A stretch of DNA of 64,000 bases from Bradyrhizobium sp. RP6. GTDB lineage: Bacteria; Pseudomonadota; Alphaproteobacteria; Rhizobiales; Xanthobacteraceae. The notes beneath the pieces are model-generated. The model was given only the letters and a program-made list of their open reading frames with translations, had not been told where the DNA came from and made no database searches. The DNA is taken from the NCBI RefSeq assembly GCF_003837805.1, contig NZ_RQIT01000007.1, positions 221,512 through 285,511 of the forward strand, written 5' to 3'. Position 1 is the first letter of the stretch; the number at the start of each line of letters is the position of its first letter. This document shows positions 19,554 to 28,403 of the stretch, one piece after another. The position numbers and the translations under genes were made by a program.

Positions 19554-19735
19554 TCTGGTCTCCTCCCGGAGCTTTTCGTTGGATCGCGGTCATCACCGCG
19601 ATCCTGCGCTCATCTGTCGCAATGATCTGGATGATGTCAATTGGTGCTTTCGCAGCAAGCCCATGCCGCTGTGTTGCAGCAGGCCGGTGTTACGCGGTGA
19701 ATAGGGAGGAGCCGGGCACTGCCGCCGTGGCTGCC

Positions 19736-21469
19736 TTACGCCGCCACCCGCTCGCTGCGATCAACCAGCGCCGTCAACTTCCTCGCATCCGCCACCACGC
19801 GCACCGCCATCGGCTCGTCGCGGCCGCGGATTGCGACCTCCTGCTGCGGCAGGGCGTCGTCGGCGAGGTCCGCGGTGCGGAGGATCTCCTCCGAGACGAT
19901 CGCCTCGCAGGCCAGAGTCTTGGTCATGTCCTGCAGGCGGGCGGCGACGTTGACTGCATCGCCCAGCGCGGTGAAGACGATATGATCGCGATAACCGATG
20001 TCGCCAATGATGACCTCGCCGCCATGGATGCCGATTCCGAAGCGGATCGGCTGGCGAAGATCGTGGCTCAGGAGCTCGTTGAGCTCGTCGATATGGGCGG
20101 CGATTCCGGCGGCGGCCTTCAGCGCCTGCCGGCACGCGGTTCGCGGGTCGGCCGACAGCCCGAACAGCGCCAGCATGCCGTCGCCGACGAACTGGTTCGG
20201 TTGCCCGCCGTTCTCGATCACGGCCTGCGAGACCGCACCGAGGAAACGGTTGACGATGAAGACCGTGTCGAACGGCAGCCGCTTCTCGGCAAGCTGCGTC
20301 GAGCCGCGCATGTCCACGAACAGGCTGACGAGATAGCGCTCCTGGCCGATTCTGGCCGGCGTCGAAGCCTGCGCGTTGGCGGAGAGTGTGTGCGGTGTGA
20401 AGAGCTGGAAGAAGGAGAGGTCGGAGGTTGGCCGCAGCTGGCAGGCGAGCCTGATCGAGGGATCGGTGGTGCCGACGCGGGTGAGCACGAAGGCCTCGCG
20501 CTGCGACGGTTCGGGCAGGGCATCATGATCGCCGATGATGCGGATGCGGCAGGTCGAGCAGCGGGCGCGGCCGCCGCAGATGCTGGCATGCGGCACGTTG
20601 TGGCGCAGGCTCGCTTCCAGCACCGAGAGACCCTTGGGGACCCGCACCGTCTTGCCGTTGCCGTAGGACAGCGCGATCATGCCGCCGCGCCGCTCGCGCA
20701 AGGCCCGCGCGCCGCGTGCCGCCAGCACCAGTCCCAGCAGACCGAAATAACCGATGGTGAGCCCGCCGGCGATGCGGTCGAGCGTGTTGCCTTCCGCTAC
20801 CGTGCCGACCTGGCGGCGCGTGAGATTGTGCGTGCGCCATTCTCCATCATCGCTCTCGATGGCGACGCTGCGGCCGCCCTGATAGATGCCGAGCAGCGCC
20901 AGCGTCGGGATCAGCACGGCGGCCGCGAGCAGATAGGGCGCCGCGCGCGTGAAGAACGGCTTCAGGCGAAGCCAGAAGAAAATGCCGATGCAGCTGTGCA
21001 CCCAGGCAATGAGGAGCAGGATCGTCATCTGCCAGAGCCGGCCCGGCGCTGCGACGAAGAACAGATAGAGCTCCTGCGGATAGAGCTTCTGATGATCGTA
21101 CAGCGTGTAGCCGAGCCTCACCCCGATCACGTGCCCCATGACCAAAGCGGGGATGCTCAGGCCCAGCACCAGCTGGAGCGGCTCGACCGTCCGCCAGCGG
21201 AACTGCCGGCGCTGATACAGGGCGTAGATGCCGAGGCCCATATGGGTGAGCGCAGCCGTGTAGAACACGATCGCGACGGGTAGGAACTGCCAGAACAGGG
21301 TATGGTAGTAGACCCCGACCTCCATGGCATCGACCGAGATGTTGCCCAGCGCGTGGTTGAGGAAGTGGCTGACCACATAGGCGAACAGGATGATTCCGCA
21401 GATGAGCCGCACCTGCCGCGCGCTGGTGGCGCAGACAAGTTCGGGCATGTGTACGGGAGCGGTGGCCAT
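19736..21469 (-). CDS. Membrane-anchored class III adenylate cyclase with 2Fe-2S ferredoxin domain
   Basis: 577 aa fusion. Residues 20-255 hold several membrane helices rich in His (SHFLNHALG, YYHTLFWQF, THMGLG, MGHVIG, WVHSC), resembling a heme-b succinate-dehydrogenase-type anchor. Residues 270-350 are a plant-type 2Fe-2S domain with Cys 298, 304, 307 and 343 (CGGRARCSTC). Residues 378-560 are a class III cyclase domain with both metal Asp (386 in FVDMRGST, 430 in FVGDGML) and the Asn/Arg pair (507, 511 in DAVNVAARL). The residue aligned with the ATP-selecting Lys is Gln 426. I recall a comparable Sinorhizobium cyclase (CyaC) that senses respiratory redox state. Likely converts electron-transport status into cAMP. 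Confidence 0.85.
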   Translation of the reverse strand: MATAPVHMPELVCATSARQVRLICGIILFAYVVSHFLNHALGNISVDAMEVGVYYHTLFWQFLPVAIVFYTAALTHMGLGIYALYQRRQFRWRTVEPLQLVLGLSIPALVMGHVIGVRLGYTLYDHQKLYPQELYLFFVAAPGRLWQMTILLLIAWVHSCIGIFFWLRLKPFFTRAAPYLLAAAVLIPTLALLGIYQGGRSVAIESDDGEWRTHNLTRRQVGTVAEGNTLDRIAGGLTIGYFGLLGLVLAARGARALRERRGGMIALSYGNGKTVRVPKGLSVLEASLRHNVPHASICGGRARCSTCRIRIIGDHDALPEPSQREAFVLTRVGTTDPSIRLACQLRPTSDLSFFQLFTPHTLSANAQASTPARIGQERYLVSLFVDMRGSTQLAEKRLPFDTVFIVNRFLGAVSQAVIENGGQPNQFVGDGMLALFGLSADPRTACRQALKAAAGIAAHIDELNELLSHDLRQPIRFGIGIHGGEVIIGDIGYRDHIVFTALGDAVNVAARLQDMTKTLACEAIVSEEILRTADLADDALPQQEVAIRGRDEPMAVRVVADARKLTALVDRSERVAA

Positions 21470-21547
21470 GATTCGGTTGTATCAGTTCATGGAGGAGAAC
21501 AGCCAGCCTAGCGTTTAATTCCGCCCGCGGACAGCTTGCCCGATCAC

Positions 21548-23293
21548 ATGCGCGGCAAGGTTACAGAACCGCAGGCGGGAAAGGACGCGCTCTTGCGCGC
21601 CGTGCCCACCATTTCGCGGTCACCCTCCGCTGTCGTCCCGGCCCTCGCCGGGACCACGACGCCTACATTGACTCCCCCTCTCAAGTCGGGGAAAAGCGCG
21701 GCCGTGACGACCGCTCCCGACATTTCTGCGGAACCAGACGGCGCCGAGCGCCGTCTCATCCTCGTTGCCGCAGCGATCATCGCCGCGATGACCGTGCTGC
21801 GCATCGTCTACGCCTCCGCGATCGAGCTGCGCACGGACGAAGCCTATTACTGGACCTGGTCGAAGGAAACGGCGCTCAGCTTTCTCGATCATCCCCCCGG
21901 CATCGCCTGGATGATCCGCCTCAGTACCGCGATCTTCGGCGATACCGCGCTCGGCGTCCGCTTCGGTGGCATCGTCGCAATGCTGGTGACGCAGCTGCTG
22001 CTCGCCGACATCGTCCGCCGCCTTACCCATGATGCGCGCGCTGTCATGTTCGCGGTGCTGATGCCGGAGGCCGCGCTCTATTACGGCCTGCTGATGGCCA
22101 AGGTCGCGCCAGACGTCGCGATGATCCCGTTTGCGGTCGCGATGATGTGGTCGCTGGTGCGGCTCGCACAGGGCGGCGACGGCCGCTGGTGGCTCGCGGC
22201 GGGCCTGTTCGCAGGCCTCTCGATGCTGTCGAAATTCACCGCGATCATGTTCGCGCCGGCGGTTGCCGCCTTTCTGCTGGTGCCGGACTGGCGCTGGCGT
22301 TGGCTTCGGAGCCCTTACCCTTACCTCGCCGTCCTGATTGCGATCGCCGCGTTCTCGCCGGTGCTGATCTGGAATGCGCAGCACGACTGGGCCTCGTTCC
22401 GTTTCCAGGGCGTGCGCGCTACCGCCAGTTACGGCATCTCGCTGCGGACGATCGGCGATTACATCGGCCTGCAATTCGGCCTGGTCGGCTTCGTCATGCT
22501 GCCGGTCGTGCTGACGGGCCTGGTGCTGACGGCATGGCGCGGCTTTCGCACGCGCGAGCCGGTGGCGATCCTGCTGTCGACAGCCGTGCTGGTGCCGTTT
22601 CTTTATTTCCTTGCGAAGTCGATGACGCTCCGGGTCGGCGACACCTGGCCGATGTTCATGTGGCCGGTCGGCTTCGCGGCCACCGCGCTGAACCTCGCAA
22701 CGATGACGAAAGAGGGATGGTCGGCCCGAATGCTCAGATCGTCGCTGTTCTGGGCCAGGACTGCAATTGTCTCGGGTATCGCCTTCGTCGTCATCGTGTT
22801 TCTCTATTACGTCGCCGCGCCATGGAACTTCCTGGGCAGGATCGATCCGATCGGCGCCGAGGCCGGCTATGAGCAGGTCGCCGCGCGCGTGCAGGCCGCG
22901 CTGGATGAGACCGGCGCGACCTGGATCGCAACATCGGACTACCGCACCTACGCCATGATGCGCTGGCTGTTCAGGGGGCGCGCGCCCGTGATCGAGATCA
23001 ACGAGCGCGGCCGTTTCCAGGATTTCCGCGATCCCGGCATGGACAAGATCAAGGACCACGCGGGCGTCTATGTCGGCCGCGCGCCGGACGATCGTTCGTC
23101 GCTGTGGCAGAACATCCCGGCCAAGCGGGAGCAGCTCGGCCAAGTCGAGCGCAGCTGGCGCGGCCGGGTGATGGACACCTATGTGCTGGAAAAGCTCACC
23201 GGTTGGACCCCGGAGCTGTCGCCGCCGAAGGACTCGCCATTGTTCCAGTGGCGGGTGTTGGCGGGGGAATTTGAGAAAGGTTCGCTTGGATAG
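21548..23293 (+). CDS. GT39/ArnT-type polyprenyl-phosphate-dependent glycosyltransferase
   Basis: Up to 581 aa from ATG 21548. The first 50 or so codons include a translated palindromic-repeat fragment, so the real start may be GTG 21704, preceded by GGGGA; the conserved part begins shortly after that. Family marks: first luminal loop with TDEAYYWTWSKE (the Asp-Glu of GT-C enzymes) and FLDHPPGIAWM, then about ten hydrophobic helices to residue 410, then a soluble C-terminal domain (AARVQAALDETGATWIATSD). Such enzymes transfer a sugar from a lipid carrier to a periplasmic acceptor. The acceptor here is unknown. Divergent from the cyclase gene with 78 bases between. Confidence 0.82.
   Translation: MRGKVTEPQAGKDALLRAVPTISRSPSAVVPALAGTTTPTLTPPLKSGKSAAVTTAPDISAEPDGAERRLILVAAAIIAAMTVLRIVYASAIELRTDEAYYWTWSKETALSFLDHPPGIAWMIRLSTAIFGDTALGVRFGGIVAMLVTQLLLADIVRRLTHDARAVMFAVLMPEAALYYGLLMAKVAPDVAMIPFAVAMMWSLVRLAQGGDGRWWLAAGLFAGLSMLSKFTAIMFAPAVAAFLLVPDWRWRWLRSPYPYLAVLIAIAAFSPVLIWNAQHDWASFRFQGVRATASYGISLRTIGDYIGLQFGLVGFVMLPVVLTGLVLTAWRGFRTREPVAILLSTAVLVPFLYFLAKSMTLRVGDTWPMFMWPVGFAATALNLATMTKEGWSARMLRSSLFWARTAIVSGIAFVVIVFLYYVAAPWNFLGRIDPIGAEAGYEQVAARVQAALDETGATWIATSDYRTYAMMRWLFRGRAPVIEINERGRFQDFRDPGMDKIKDHAGVYVGRAPDDRSSLWQNIPAKREQLGQVERSWRGRVMDTYVLEKLTGWTPELSPPKDSPLFQWRVLAGEFEKGSLG
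21632..21660. repeat. Short fragment of the GTCGTCCCGG-type repeat inside the glycosyltransferase 5' region
   Basis: GTCGTCCCGG followed by CCTCGCCGGGACCACGAC has the form of one arm of the intergenic repeat at 49676. Its presence inside the annotated reading frame argues for the downstream GTG start. Confidence 0.55.
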
Positions 23294-23312
23294 AGCCGCA
23301 AGCTCGGACTCT

Positions 23313-23437
23313 TTCCCTTCTCTCCTTGCGGGAGAAAAGGTGGCGCGAAGCGCCGGATGAGGGGTCTCTATCCACACGGCAAGAGCCGCGTACATGCAGA
23401 GATACCCCTCGACGTCTCGCAGGGGGAGAGGGGGCGG
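23313..23437. repeat. Intergenic palindromic repeat, CTCTCCTTGCGGGAGA type
   Basis: CTTCTCTCCTTGCGGGAGAA at the left and CAGGGGGAGAGGGG at the right flank GCGCGAAGCGCCGG, with facing GGGTCTCTATCC and GAGATACCCC. It is similar in plan to the element at 36686-36805 between the P450 genes. It fills the gap between convergent genes. Confidence 0.75.
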
Positions 23438-23457
23438 CGAACGTGTGGCACGAGAAA

Positions 23458-24486
23458 CTACTCTTCTCCATCCTTCTTCCGCAGCAGATCCGTGGCCAAA
23501 TCCGACAGCTTCGGCGGCGGCAGTGCCGCGAACGGCAGCGGCCGCGTGACGTCGATCGCAGCTAGCCCCAGTCGCGCCGTCAGCAAACCATTGAGCACGC
23601 CTTCACCCAGTCGCTGCGAAAGCTTCGCAGCGATGCCATGGCCGAGCATCTGCTGCACCAGGCTGTCGCTCGCGGCCATGCCGCCGGTGATGGCGAGATG
23701 AGCGATGACGTGACGGAGCAGGCGGATCATGCCGAGCGCGCCGGGGCGGCCGCCATAGAGATAGGCAAGCTGGCGGATCAGGCGCAGCGCGGCGACGAAC
23801 ACGAACAGCACGTCGATCGCCGCGCGGGGGGAGACCGCTGTGACGATCGAAACCTTTTGCGCGGCTGATGACACCAGCCGCCGCGCTTCCGCATCCAGCG
23901 GCGACATCAGTTCGCGCTCTGCCAGGCGGATCATGTCGGCTCCGTCGATGATCTCGCCGGCATGGCTCTCCAGCGTGGCGCGGGCTCGCGCCAGCTGCGG
24001 GTTCTGGTGCGCGATCTTCAGCAGGTCCTGCACGATGACGCGGCTCTCCTTGCGATCGTCACTGGCAAGCACGGCGGCCGCGCGCTGATGCAGCTTCTCG
24101 ATGGTCGCAAGACGCGCGAGACCGAACGCCTCGCGCCCGATCACCACGGCGAGCGCCAGCGCGGTGACGGCGGCGAAGGCAAGTCCGACGAAGCCGAGCG
24201 TCTGGCTGCGCGCGAACAGATCCTCGATCAGATGCACCACGCCGAGCCCGGTGCCGAGCAGGGTCAAGCCCGCGAGCCCCGACCAGAACAGCGTGCCCCA
24301 GGGAAAGCCGCGCCGCGCCGGGACCGCGGCTTGCACCGGCACCGGCAGCATCGCCGGGTCGGGCTCCGGCGTGATCTGGATGGTGCCGCGACCGAGCCGT
24401 CCCGTCTCGTCGGCCTCGGTGACGACGACGCCGGGATCGTCGAGCCGGAACGTCGCCGGCCGCCGCTGCTGGGATCGGTCGTTCAT
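23458..24486 (-). CDS. YcjF-family (TIGR01620/DUF697) membrane protein
   Basis: 342 aa. Variable N-terminal 60 residues, two membrane helices at about 62-85 and 95-118 (FWSGLAGLTLLGTGLGVVHL, LGFVGLAFAAVTALALAVVI), then a DUF697 region with ATPase-partner-like helices (SIVTAVSPRAAIDVLFVF, YGGRPGALGMIRLLRHVIAH). Its ATG overlaps the stop of the YcjX gene by four bases, showing translational coupling. YcjX and YcjF are a conserved pair linked to envelope stress in enterobacteria; their biochemical role is not settled. Confidence 0.86.
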   Translation of the reverse strand: MNDRSQQRRPATFRLDDPGVVVTEADETGRLGRGTIQITPEPDPAMLPVPVQAAVPARRGFPWGTLFWSGLAGLTLLGTGLGVVHLIEDLFARSQTLGFVGLAFAAVTALALAVVIGREAFGLARLATIEKLHQRAAAVLASDDRKESRVIVQDLLKIAHQNPQLARARATLESHAGEIIDGADMIRLAERELMSPLDAEARRLVSSAAQKVSIVTAVSPRAAIDVLFVFVAALRLIRQLAYLYGGRPGALGMIRLLRHVIAHLAITGGMAASDSLVQQMLGHGIAAKLSQRLGEGVLNGLLTARLGLAAIDVTRPLPFAALPPPKLSDLATDLLRKKDGEE

Positions 24487-25952
24487 GACAGCTTGTCTCC
24501 GATCAGGAACTGCAAGGCACGGTCGAGGCGGATGTGTGGCAGTGCCGGCTCGTCGTTGCCCCCGCGTTCCAGCTTGGGCGGGCGGAAGCGCAGGAAGCGG
24601 AAGTCGCTTTTCCCGGCCGCCTCCGTCGCGAGTCCGCGGAACGCATCCGTGCCGTTGAACAGCGGCTCGGGATCGACGGGCAGATCGCCCGGAAAGGTCG
24701 CAACTTCCGTATTGCCGTCGAAGAACTCGCCGCCGGCGCTTTCGCCCGCAGCCGGCGTGCCCAGGATCGACGGCAATTTGTCGCGGCCACGCGCCACCTG
24801 CGCCTCACGCGTGGCGCGGACCGCGGCCAGCGCCACGACGTCGACCGCCGCGCCGGTATTTTCCGCGCGCGCGACGGCGCCCACAACGGCGCGGCGCAGC
24901 ACGGCTTCGAGCCGGTCATGGCTGGAATGATGCAGATGGTCCGCCTTGGTCGCCGCAAACAGGATGCGGTCGATGCGCGGCCGGAACAGGCTGGAGAGCA
25001 AGGTGCTGCGGCCGATGTTGAAGCAGTCGAGAATGCCGGCGAGCGCGGCTTCGAGATCGTGCAGCGCTTCGGGGCCCGAGTTGAATGCGGCGAGTGCGTC
25101 CGCCAGCACGATCTGGCGATCGAGCCGCGCAAAATGATCGCGGAAGAACGGCCGCACCACGACGTCCTTGTAGGCCTCGAAGCGCCGCACCATCATCGCC
25201 CAGAGCGAGCCGTCGGGGGCCTGTCCGCCAGAGGGCAGATCGAGCGGCGCAAAGGTCAGCGCGGGGGAGCCTGCGAGATTGCCGGGCATCAGGAAGCGGC
25301 CGGGCGGCAACAGGCTCATCGCAAACCGCTCCTCGCGGCATGCGCGCAGATAATCGGTGAACAGCTTTGCGGCCGTCAGCGTCGCCTGCTCGTCCTCGCG
25401 GGCTTCGGGCTTGAGCGCTGCGAGATGCGCGTGCCAGTCCGCCGCGAGATGCGCCCGGGGTGTCTCGCGCGACAGCGCCAGGCTTTCCGCCGACCATTGC
25501 TCATAACTTTTCTGCAGCAGCGGCAGGTCGAGCAGCCATTCGCCGGGATAGTCGACGATGTCGAGCGTTAAATTGCGGTCCGCTCCGTTCGGGCGCTGGT
25601 ACTCGATGACGAGCCTGAGCTCGCTGATGTCGACCGTCGAGTTCGGCCAGCGCCGTTCCTCGATCAGCGCGCGCAGGTGGTTCTCATAGGCAAAGCGCGG
25701 CACGGCATCGTCCGGCTGTGGCGCCAGATGCGCCCGGGCGATCCGGCCGGAGGCATAGGCTTCGAACACCGGAAACCGCCCGCCGCGCGTCAGCCCGTGG
25801 ATCAGCGCTGTGATGAATACGGTCTTACCGGCCCGCGACAGGCCGGTGACGCCAAGCCGCACCGTCGGGTTGAAGAAATGCTCGCCATAGTCGATCAGCG
25901 CCCTCGCCGACAGCCGCGCCTCTTCGACCATATCCTGGAAACTGAATGCCAT
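24483..25952 (-). CDS. YcjX-family GTPase-like protein
   Basis: 489 aa, normal for DUF463/YcjX. P-loop GVTGLSRAGKT at 34-44, a DxxG-like stretch in LDIVDYPGEWLLDLPLL, and a late FAATKADHLHHSSHDRL that resembles the TKxD base-recognition motif. It starts MAFSFQDMVEEARLSARA, and the downstream ycjF-like start overlaps its stop (ATGA). A cytoplasmic nucleotide-binding protein acting with the membrane partner is inferred from the conserved pairing. Confidence 0.9.
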   Translation of the reverse strand: MAFSFQDMVEEARLSARALIDYGEHFFNPTVRLGVTGLSRAGKTVFITALIHGLTRGGRFPVFEAYASGRIARAHLAPQPDDAVPRFAYENHLRALIEERRWPNSTVDISELRLVIEYQRPNGADRNLTLDIVDYPGEWLLDLPLLQKSYEQWSAESLALSRETPRAHLAADWHAHLAALKPEAREDEQATLTAAKLFTDYLRACREERFAMSLLPPGRFLMPGNLAGSPALTFAPLDLPSGGQAPDGSLWAMMVRRFEAYKDVVVRPFFRDHFARLDRQIVLADALAAFNSGPEALHDLEAALAGILDCFNIGRSTLLSSLFRPRIDRILFAATKADHLHHSSHDRLEAVLRRAVVGAVARAENTGAAVDVVALAAVRATREAQVARGRDKLPSILGTPAAGESAGGEFFDGNTEVATFPGDLPVDPEPLFNGTDAFRGLATEAAGKSDFRFLRFRPPKLERGGNDEPALPHIRLDRALQFLIGDKLS

Positions 25953-26129
25953 ATGAACGTTAGGTGATCTCGGCGGGCAGATGTGTGCGACTGTTCACAA
26001 AAGTGGCAATTGCGTGAGGAAAATCAAGCTCCATACTTCCACCGCCTTTATCGGCGAGTCAGCCGCTTGAACGACCTGCCGATCCCGAGAGACCCATACA
26101 AGAGGCATTGCCACACCTAGCGGATTGCC

Positions 26130-26825
26130 ATGACGGTCTTCCAGCTGAAAGAGTTCGCATCCAGCTCCGTCCACGCCGCAGCCGACGCGATCGGCTGGAA
26201 TTACGACCGCGCCGAGCTGATCGCCGATGGTGTCATCCACGCGATCGGCGTCTTCGCCGGTATCGTCGCCGCGACCGTGCTGGTGGTGCTGACGGCGATC
26301 TATGCCGATGCGACCGACGTCGTCGGCGTCTCCATCTACGTCGCCGGCCTGCTCTCGATGCTGGTGCTGTCGGCGACTTATAATCTCTGGCCGATCTCGC
26401 CCGCCAAATGGCTGCTGCGCCGGTTCGACCATTCCGCGATCTATCTGCTGATCGCGGCGACCTACACGCCGTTCATCCTGGAGCTGAAGGACAGCGTGTT
26501 CGCGCTGGTGCTGCTCGCCGGGGTCTGGTGCGTGGCGATATCAGGCATCGTGTTGAAGCTTCTCTATCCCGGCCGGTTCGACCGCCTCTCGGTCGGCATC
26601 TACCTCGCGATGGGCTGGAGCGGCATGATGCTCTACGACGCCGTGGTCAGGGCGCTGCCTGCGCTGGTGCTTGGCTTCATCGTTGCGGGCGGCCTGCTCT
26701 ACAGCTTTGGCGTGATCTTCCACGCCTGGCGGCGGCTGCGCTTTCAGAACGCGATCTGGCACGGCTTTGTCTTGGCCGGCGCGGCATGTCATTATACCGC
26801 GGTGCTCGATCTCGTGTTGAGCTGA
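26130..26825 (+). CDS. Hemolysin III / PAQR-family membrane protein
   Basis: 231 aa with seven predicted membrane helices from about residue 35. Family motifs: AELIADGVIHAIGV (first His), YNLWPISPAKWLLRRFDHSA and YLLIAATYTPF, and the C-terminal HGFVLAGAACHYTAV with the last His pair. The His and Asp residues form the metal site of the progestin/adipoQ receptor fold. Despite the family name, hemolytic activity is not expected. An N-terminal 30-residue soluble extension is present. Single-gene unit. Confidence 0.9.
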   Translation: MTVFQLKEFASSSVHAAADAIGWNYDRAELIADGVIHAIGVFAGIVAATVLVVLTAIYADATDVVGVSIYVAGLLSMLVLSATYNLWPISPAKWLLRRFDHSAIYLLIAATYTPFILELKDSVFALVLLAGVWCVAISGIVLKLLYPGRFDRLSVGIYLAMGWSGMMLYDAVVRALPALVLGFIVAGGLLYSFGVIFHAWRRLRFQNAIWHGFVLAGAACHYTAVLDLVLS

Positions 26826-26882
26826 GCAAGATTCCCGCGAAGCGGTATAAGAGACGCGGTCCAGGACAAGAGGAGACGTCGC

Positions 26883-27677
26883 ATGCAGGTGACCGGCAAG
26901 GTCGTGGTCGTCACGGGCGGCGCAAACGGCATCGGCAAGGCGCTGTGCGAGGCCTTTCATCATGCGGGCGCAGCCAAGGTCGTGGTCGCAGACATGGATG
27001 CCGCCAATGCGCGGGCGGTCGCGGCCATGGTTGATGGCGCCGCCTTCAAATGCGACGTTGCGCAGGAAAAGGATATCGCTCACGTCATCGAGGAGACCGA
27101 ACGTCAGTTCGGGCCGATCGACTTGTTCTGCTCCAATGCCGGCATCGGCGGCGGCTTCGATCCGATGTCGGAAAACGCCGGCGGCGCCTCGGATGAACCC
27201 TGGCAGCGCAGCTGGGCGATCCACGTCATGGCCCATGTCTACGCGGCGCGGCATCTCGTCCCGCGCATGAGGGCCCGCGGCGGCGGCTATTTCCTCAACA
27301 CCATCTCGGCGGCGGGCCTGTTGTCGCAGGTCGGCAGCCCCGCTTATTCCACCACCAAGCACGCCGCGGTCGGTTTTGCGGAGAATCTCGCAATCTCGCA
27401 CAAGGCCCACAACATCAAGGTCTCGATCCTCTGCCCGCAGGGCGTCGACACCAACATGCTGCGCTCGATCCCGAAGGGGCCGCAATCCGGCGATGGCGAC
27501 CTGACGCCCGAGCAGGTGGCGAAAGACGTGCTCGCCGGCCTCGAGCAGGAGACGTTCCTGATCCTGCCGCATCCGCAGGTGCTCGGCTATATGCGTAAGA
27601 AAACCGAGAATTACGACCGCTGGATCGGCGGCATGGCCAAGATCCAGGCGAAGATGCGGGAGGAGTTCGGGAAGTGA
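26883..27677 (+). CDS. Short-chain dehydrogenase/reductase (NAD-type)
   Basis: 264 aa. Rossmann motif TGGANGIG near the N-terminus, acidic VADMD after the second strand (favours NAD over NADP), NAG in CSNAGIGGG, and catalytic Ser and Tyr-Lys in ISAAGLLSQ and YSTTK. Starts at ATG 26883 with GAGGAGA closely upstream. The C-terminal extension (GYMRKKTENYDRWIGGMAK) is typical of the larger SDRs near fatty-acid or steroid genes. No partner gene nearby; a repeat follows. Confidence 0.9.
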   Translation: MQVTGKVVVVTGGANGIGKALCEAFHHAGAAKVVVADMDAANARAVAAMVDGAAFKCDVAQEKDIAHVIEETERQFGPIDLFCSNAGIGGGFDPMSENAGGASDEPWQRSWAIHVMAHVYAARHLVPRMRARGGGYFLNTISAAGLLSQVGSPAYSTTKHAAVGFAENLAISHKAHNIKVSILCPQGVDTNMLRSIPKGPQSGDGDLTPEQVAKDVLAGLEQETFLILPHPQVLGYMRKKTENYDRWIGGMAKIQAKMREEFGK

Positions 27678-27723
27678 CCTAGAAGCGGCATCGCTTATAG
27701 GCACGCCCACGCCACATACTCGG

Positions 27724-27866
27724 TGTCGTCCCTGCGAACGCAGGGACCCATAACCACAGGAAGAAGTTTGGCGAAGGCTGGTCGTTGTCGTTGCCCCGCG
27801 GTACTGGGACCTTCACTTCCCAGATAAATCACGCGGTATGGGTCCCTGCGTTCGCAGGGACGACAC
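27724..27866. repeat. Intergenic palindromic repeat, GTCGTCCCTGCG type, complete copy
   Basis: GTCGTCCCTGCGAACGCAGG with ACCCATAACC at the left; GGTATGGGT and CCCTGCGTTCGCAGGGACG at the right. Each end is itself a hairpin and the two ends are inverted copies. It separates the SDR gene from the convergent MarR gene. The copy at 49676-49790 matches its left end and interior but has lost the right end. Confidence 0.85.
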
Positions 27867-27872
27867 CGGTGA

Positions 27873-28328
27873 CTAGGCTGCCGCCTCGCTCTCCTCCCGA
27901 TTCGCCCGCAGCGCCCGCGCGTAGAGCATCATGCCCTCGCGCACGGTGCGCTGCTCGGCCGGCGTCAACGCCGCCAGCGCGCCGCGCACCTGCTGCCGCC
28001 CGAATGCATGCAGCGCCTCCAGCGTGCGTCGCCCCTTCGCCGTCAGTGACAGCAGCTTGCTGCGTGCATCAAGCTCGTCCGGCGTCTCCCTGAGCTCGCC
28101 GCAATCGATCAGCTTGCGCACCATGCGGCTGACGCTGGATTTCTCCAGGCGCAGGAAATCACCGAGCTCGCCCGACGTCATCGGACCGCGGATGCCGATC
28201 TCCAGGATGGTGTGGACCGCCGAGGGCGGGTAGCCCGATGCCGCCACCGTCGCGTCCATGAAGCCGAGCTCGCGCACCATCAGGCGCGAAGCGGCGCGGA
28301 TGTCATCGATCAGCGAAAGCTCGGCCAT
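27873..28328 (-). CDS. MarR-family transcriptional regulator
   Basis: 151 aa from ATG 28328, which has CGAGAG six bases upstream. A second in-frame ATG at 28343 lies inside the operator and is less likely. Winged-helix core: AVHTILEIGIRGPMTSGELG, LRLEKSSVSRMVRKLIDCGE, DARSKLLSLTAKG (wing). Divergent from an SDR gene with a perfect 25-base palindrome between them. The usual logic is that this protein represses itself and the SDR gene until a small ligand, often the SDR substrate, releases it. Confidence 0.88.
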   Translation of the reverse strand: MAELSLIDDIRAASRLMVRELGFMDATVAASGYPPSAVHTILEIGIRGPMTSGELGDFLRLEKSSVSRMVRKLIDCGELRETPDELDARSKLLSLTAKGRRTLEALHAFGRQQVRGALAALTPAEQRTVREGMMLYARALRANREESEAAA

Positions 28329-28341
28329 CTTGACTCTCGGC

Positions 28342-28366
28342 ATATAGTTGTATCATACAACTATAT
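28342..28366. promoter_or_regulatory. MarR-type operator, perfect palindrome
   Basis: ATATAGTTGTA, three bases TCA, then TACAACTATAT: an exact 11-base inverted repeat, strongly A+T-rich against a G+C-rich background. It sits between the MarR start (28328) and the SDR start (28404), overlapping the expected -10 regions of both. Length and symmetry fit a MarR dimer. Confidence 0.85.
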
Positions 28367-28403
28367 GAGCCCAACGCCGCGCGCAAGCGTTTTGGAGTCG
28401 ACG

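Noticed and set aside
19622..21283. Frame of 553 codons opposite the adenylate cyclase
   Set aside because: The cyclase strand has four Cys of the iron-sulfur motif and the full cyclase signature; the other strand has none.
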